Positions 5,248 to 5,904 of a stretch of DNA of 5,904 nt are shown here, in pieces (within the stretch, counting starts at the first letter, position 1; every line of letters starts with the position of its first letter). The notes under the pieces are model-generated. The model made no database searches and had not been told where the DNA came from. It saw only the letters and a list, made by a program, of their open reading frames with translations. A program made the translations under genes and the position numbers. The stretch comes from Chloroflexota bacterium (GTDB lineage: Bacteria > Chloroflexota > Dehalococcoidia > UBA2979): positions 11,032 through 16,935 of the forward strand of contig NZWK01000038.1 of assembly GCA_002701625.1 (NCBI GenBank). The letters are read 5' to 3'.

Positions 5248-5712
5248 TTAAGTTGACGGCTTCTTCCAGAATTTCCAAGTTGACTTAGGTTTCTGGATAT
5301 TTTCTTGCGCGCTCTCCGTTGCTTGTAATGCCTCGCTTATAGTGACAGACATCTGCTGTTTTAACTTCACAGGAGATTCGATTAAATCTAGAGCGATACC
5401 GGGCTCTAATTTTGTTTCAGGAAATAGGACTTGCACAGCATTACCAAACTCAGGCACCATTGACCGACCGTTACTTATAGCAAATTGTTTAAGTTCATTG
5501 ATGACACCATTCAGGGCTGCACCGAGCTTGATGATTTCGCTGTTTGAAAAAGATATGGTTGAGGTTGCCTTGTTGATATCATTTTTCAGTAAATCTCGTA
5601 TCTCTCTAATTCGAGATACTTCTTCCTGCGTATTTCCTGGCGAGCCAAGGCTATAGATCGTAGCGAGATACGCAAACTTTATATCTTCTGCTTTGAATGA
5701 AAGTTGGACCAT
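5248..5712 (-). CDS. Hypothetical protein, 154 residues, unrecognised
   Basis: I do not recognise this protein. It starts MVQLSFKAEDIKFAYLATIY, then has a charged, probably helical stretch (EEVSRIREIRDLLKNDINKA, about 29-48) and a second probable helix (SEIIKLGAALNGVINELKQF, about 56-75). A Pro/Gly-containing middle (VPEFGNAVQVLFPETKLEPG, about 84-103) and another helical stretch follow. The protein ends in a basic, tryptophan-bearing tail, KSTWKFWKKPST. No signal peptide, clear transmembrane helix or catalytic motif is visible, and the 154-residue form has no cysteine. The frame stays open to a GTG at 5811 (187 residues). I chose the ATG at 5712 because the added 33 residues look non-protein-like, because a plus-strand promoter lies in that segment, and because a perfect TATAAT sits 7 bases before this ATG. 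Neither start has a Shine-Dalgarno sequence. It is divergent from the gene at 5840. Confidence 0.65.
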   Translation of the reverse strand: MVQLSFKAEDIKFAYLATIYSLGSPGNTQEEVSRIREIRDLLKNDINKATSTISFSNSEIIKLGAALNGVINELKQFAISNGRSMVPEFGNAVQVLFPETKLEPGIALDLIESPVKLKQQMSVTISEALQATESAQENIQKPKSTWKFWKKPST

Positions 5713-5719
5713 GAAAATA

Positions 5720-5725
5720 ATTATA
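5720..5725 (-). promoter_or_regulatory. Consensus -10 box placed for a leaderless transcript of the minus-strand gene
   Basis: On the minus strand TATAAT occupies 5725 to 5720, a perfect -10 hexamer with only seven bases between it and the ATG at 5712. Transcription would normally begin 6-8 bases after the -10, that is at or next to the start codon, giving an mRNA without a 5' leader. This fits the lack of any Shine-Dalgarno sequence. No good -35 box is present 16-18 bases upstream, and the area is AT-rich, so chance is possible. Confidence 0.35.
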
Positions 5726-5756
5726 TCGATACTAGATTGTTGATGGAGAATCGCAG

Positions 5757-5785
5757 TTGACAAACCTTTTTTGATGCTAGATACT
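5757..5785 (+). promoter_or_regulatory. Candidate sigma70-type promoter for the gene starting at 5840
   Basis: TTGACA (5757-5762) is a perfect -35 hexamer and is followed after 17 bases by GATACT (5780-5785), which matches 4 of 6 bases of the -10 consensus. Transcription would start near 5792, leaving a 5' leader of about 48 bases that contains the strong ribosome binding site of the next gene. The promoter lies within the extra N-terminal codons of the longest minus-strand frame, which argues for the shorter start of that gene. Confidence 0.45.
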
Positions 5786-5828
5786 TCCGCTAAGCAACAA
5801 GAGTGATCCACAATCGGGTTTCTCTAAG

Positions 5829-5834
5829 AGGAGG
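5829..5834 (+). promoter_or_regulatory. Strong Shine-Dalgarno sequence
   Basis: AGGAGG is a full consensus match located 5 bases before the ATG at 5840. It is the strongest ribosome binding site in the window and it establishes the start of a gene that would otherwise be too short to call. Confidence 0.85.
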
Positions 5835-5839
5835 TTTGT

Positions 5840-5904
5840 ATGTCCGGAAGTTATTGGTCTAGACGTTCAGTATCCCGCCGATCTGTGATGCGTGGGGGCG
5901 CACT
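5840..5904 (+). CDS. N-terminal fragment of an exported protein with twin-arginine leader, probably ABC-transporter substrate-binding protein (3' end outside window)
   Basis: Twenty-one codons plus two bases are visible, starting MSGSYWSRRSV and continuing SRRSVMRGGA. The stretch S12-R13-R14-S15-V16-M17-R18 fits the Tat signal pattern S-R-R-x-hydrophobic-hydrophobic-basic, and a second SRRSV copy sits just before it at residues 7-11. The expected hydrophobic segment and the cleavage or lipobox site lie beyond the window. Leaders of this style are common on peptide/solute-binding proteins of Chloroflexota ABC transporters, so that is the most likely product. This is recognition of leader style only; any Tat substrate is possible. 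The start is fixed by AGGAGG 5 bases upstream. It is divergent from the minus-strand hypothetical gene. Confidence 0.65.
   Translation, partial: MSGSYWSRRSVSRRSVMRGGA

Noticed and set aside
5342..5656. Plus-strand open frame of 104 codons opposite the hypothetical gene
   Set aside because: It has no ribosome binding site and no family resemblance, and it is explained as the complement of the minus-strand gene, whose composition is more protein-like.
5713..5811. N-terminal extension of the minus-strand hypothetical protein to a GTG at 5811
   Set aside because: It has no Shine-Dalgarno sequence, an uneven Cys/Ile-rich composition unlike the rest, and overlaps the promoter of the divergent gene. 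The ATG at 5712 is preferred, though not proven.

Overview
This window is an ordinary bacterial chromosome segment with moderate GC (mid-40s by eye). The most likely source is a Chloroflexota/Dehalococcoidia-type bacterium, possibly a marine SAR202-like lineage. That is an inference from three things: a DarA-type cyclic-di-AMP receptor, the order ftsH-rplU-rpmA-rpmE, and a partial N-terminus reading SYWSRRSVSRRSVMRGGA, which resembles the twin-arginine leaders of ABC-transporter binding proteins common in that group. No database search was possible.

Layout, left to right. The 3' end of ftsH (+) runs to 236. A short gap with a plausible promoter (250-279) precedes three ribosomal protein genes, rplU (L21), rpmA (L27) and rpmE (L31), up to 1157. 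After about 100 bases come the DarA/PstA-like gene (1262-1612) and, separated from it only by a second stop codon, a metallo-beta-lactamase-fold hydrolase (1616-2251). The alpha2-type glycyl-tRNA synthetase (2334-3710), a short SbcD-like metallophosphoesterase (3781-4593) and a 7Fe-8S ferredoxin (4673-4948) follow on the same strand. Positions 4949-5247 hold no recognisable gene but contain two sets of inverted repeats. An unrecognised minus-strand gene ends at 5248. It is divergent from a plus-strand gene that starts at 5840 behind a strong Shine-Dalgarno sequence and runs off the window; that gene looks like a Tat-exported ABC substrate-binding protein.

How the parts relate. The left half is translation and protein-quality housekeeping (FtsH, L21, L27, L31, GlyRS). 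A second-messenger receptor is inserted among these genes and appears translationally coupled to a hydrolase. The ferredoxin and phosphoesterase look like independent units, since inverted repeats separate them from their neighbours. The right end changes character to a species-specific hypothetical gene and an exported transport protein.

I found no mobile element, CRISPR array, rRNA or convincing tRNA, and no clear new multi-gene system. The items most worth a second look are the unrecognised minus-strand gene with a consensus -10 box placed for a leaderless transcript, the gene-free structured stretch at 4949-5247, the DarA-hydrolase pair, and a missing metal-ligand histidine in the phosphoesterase.
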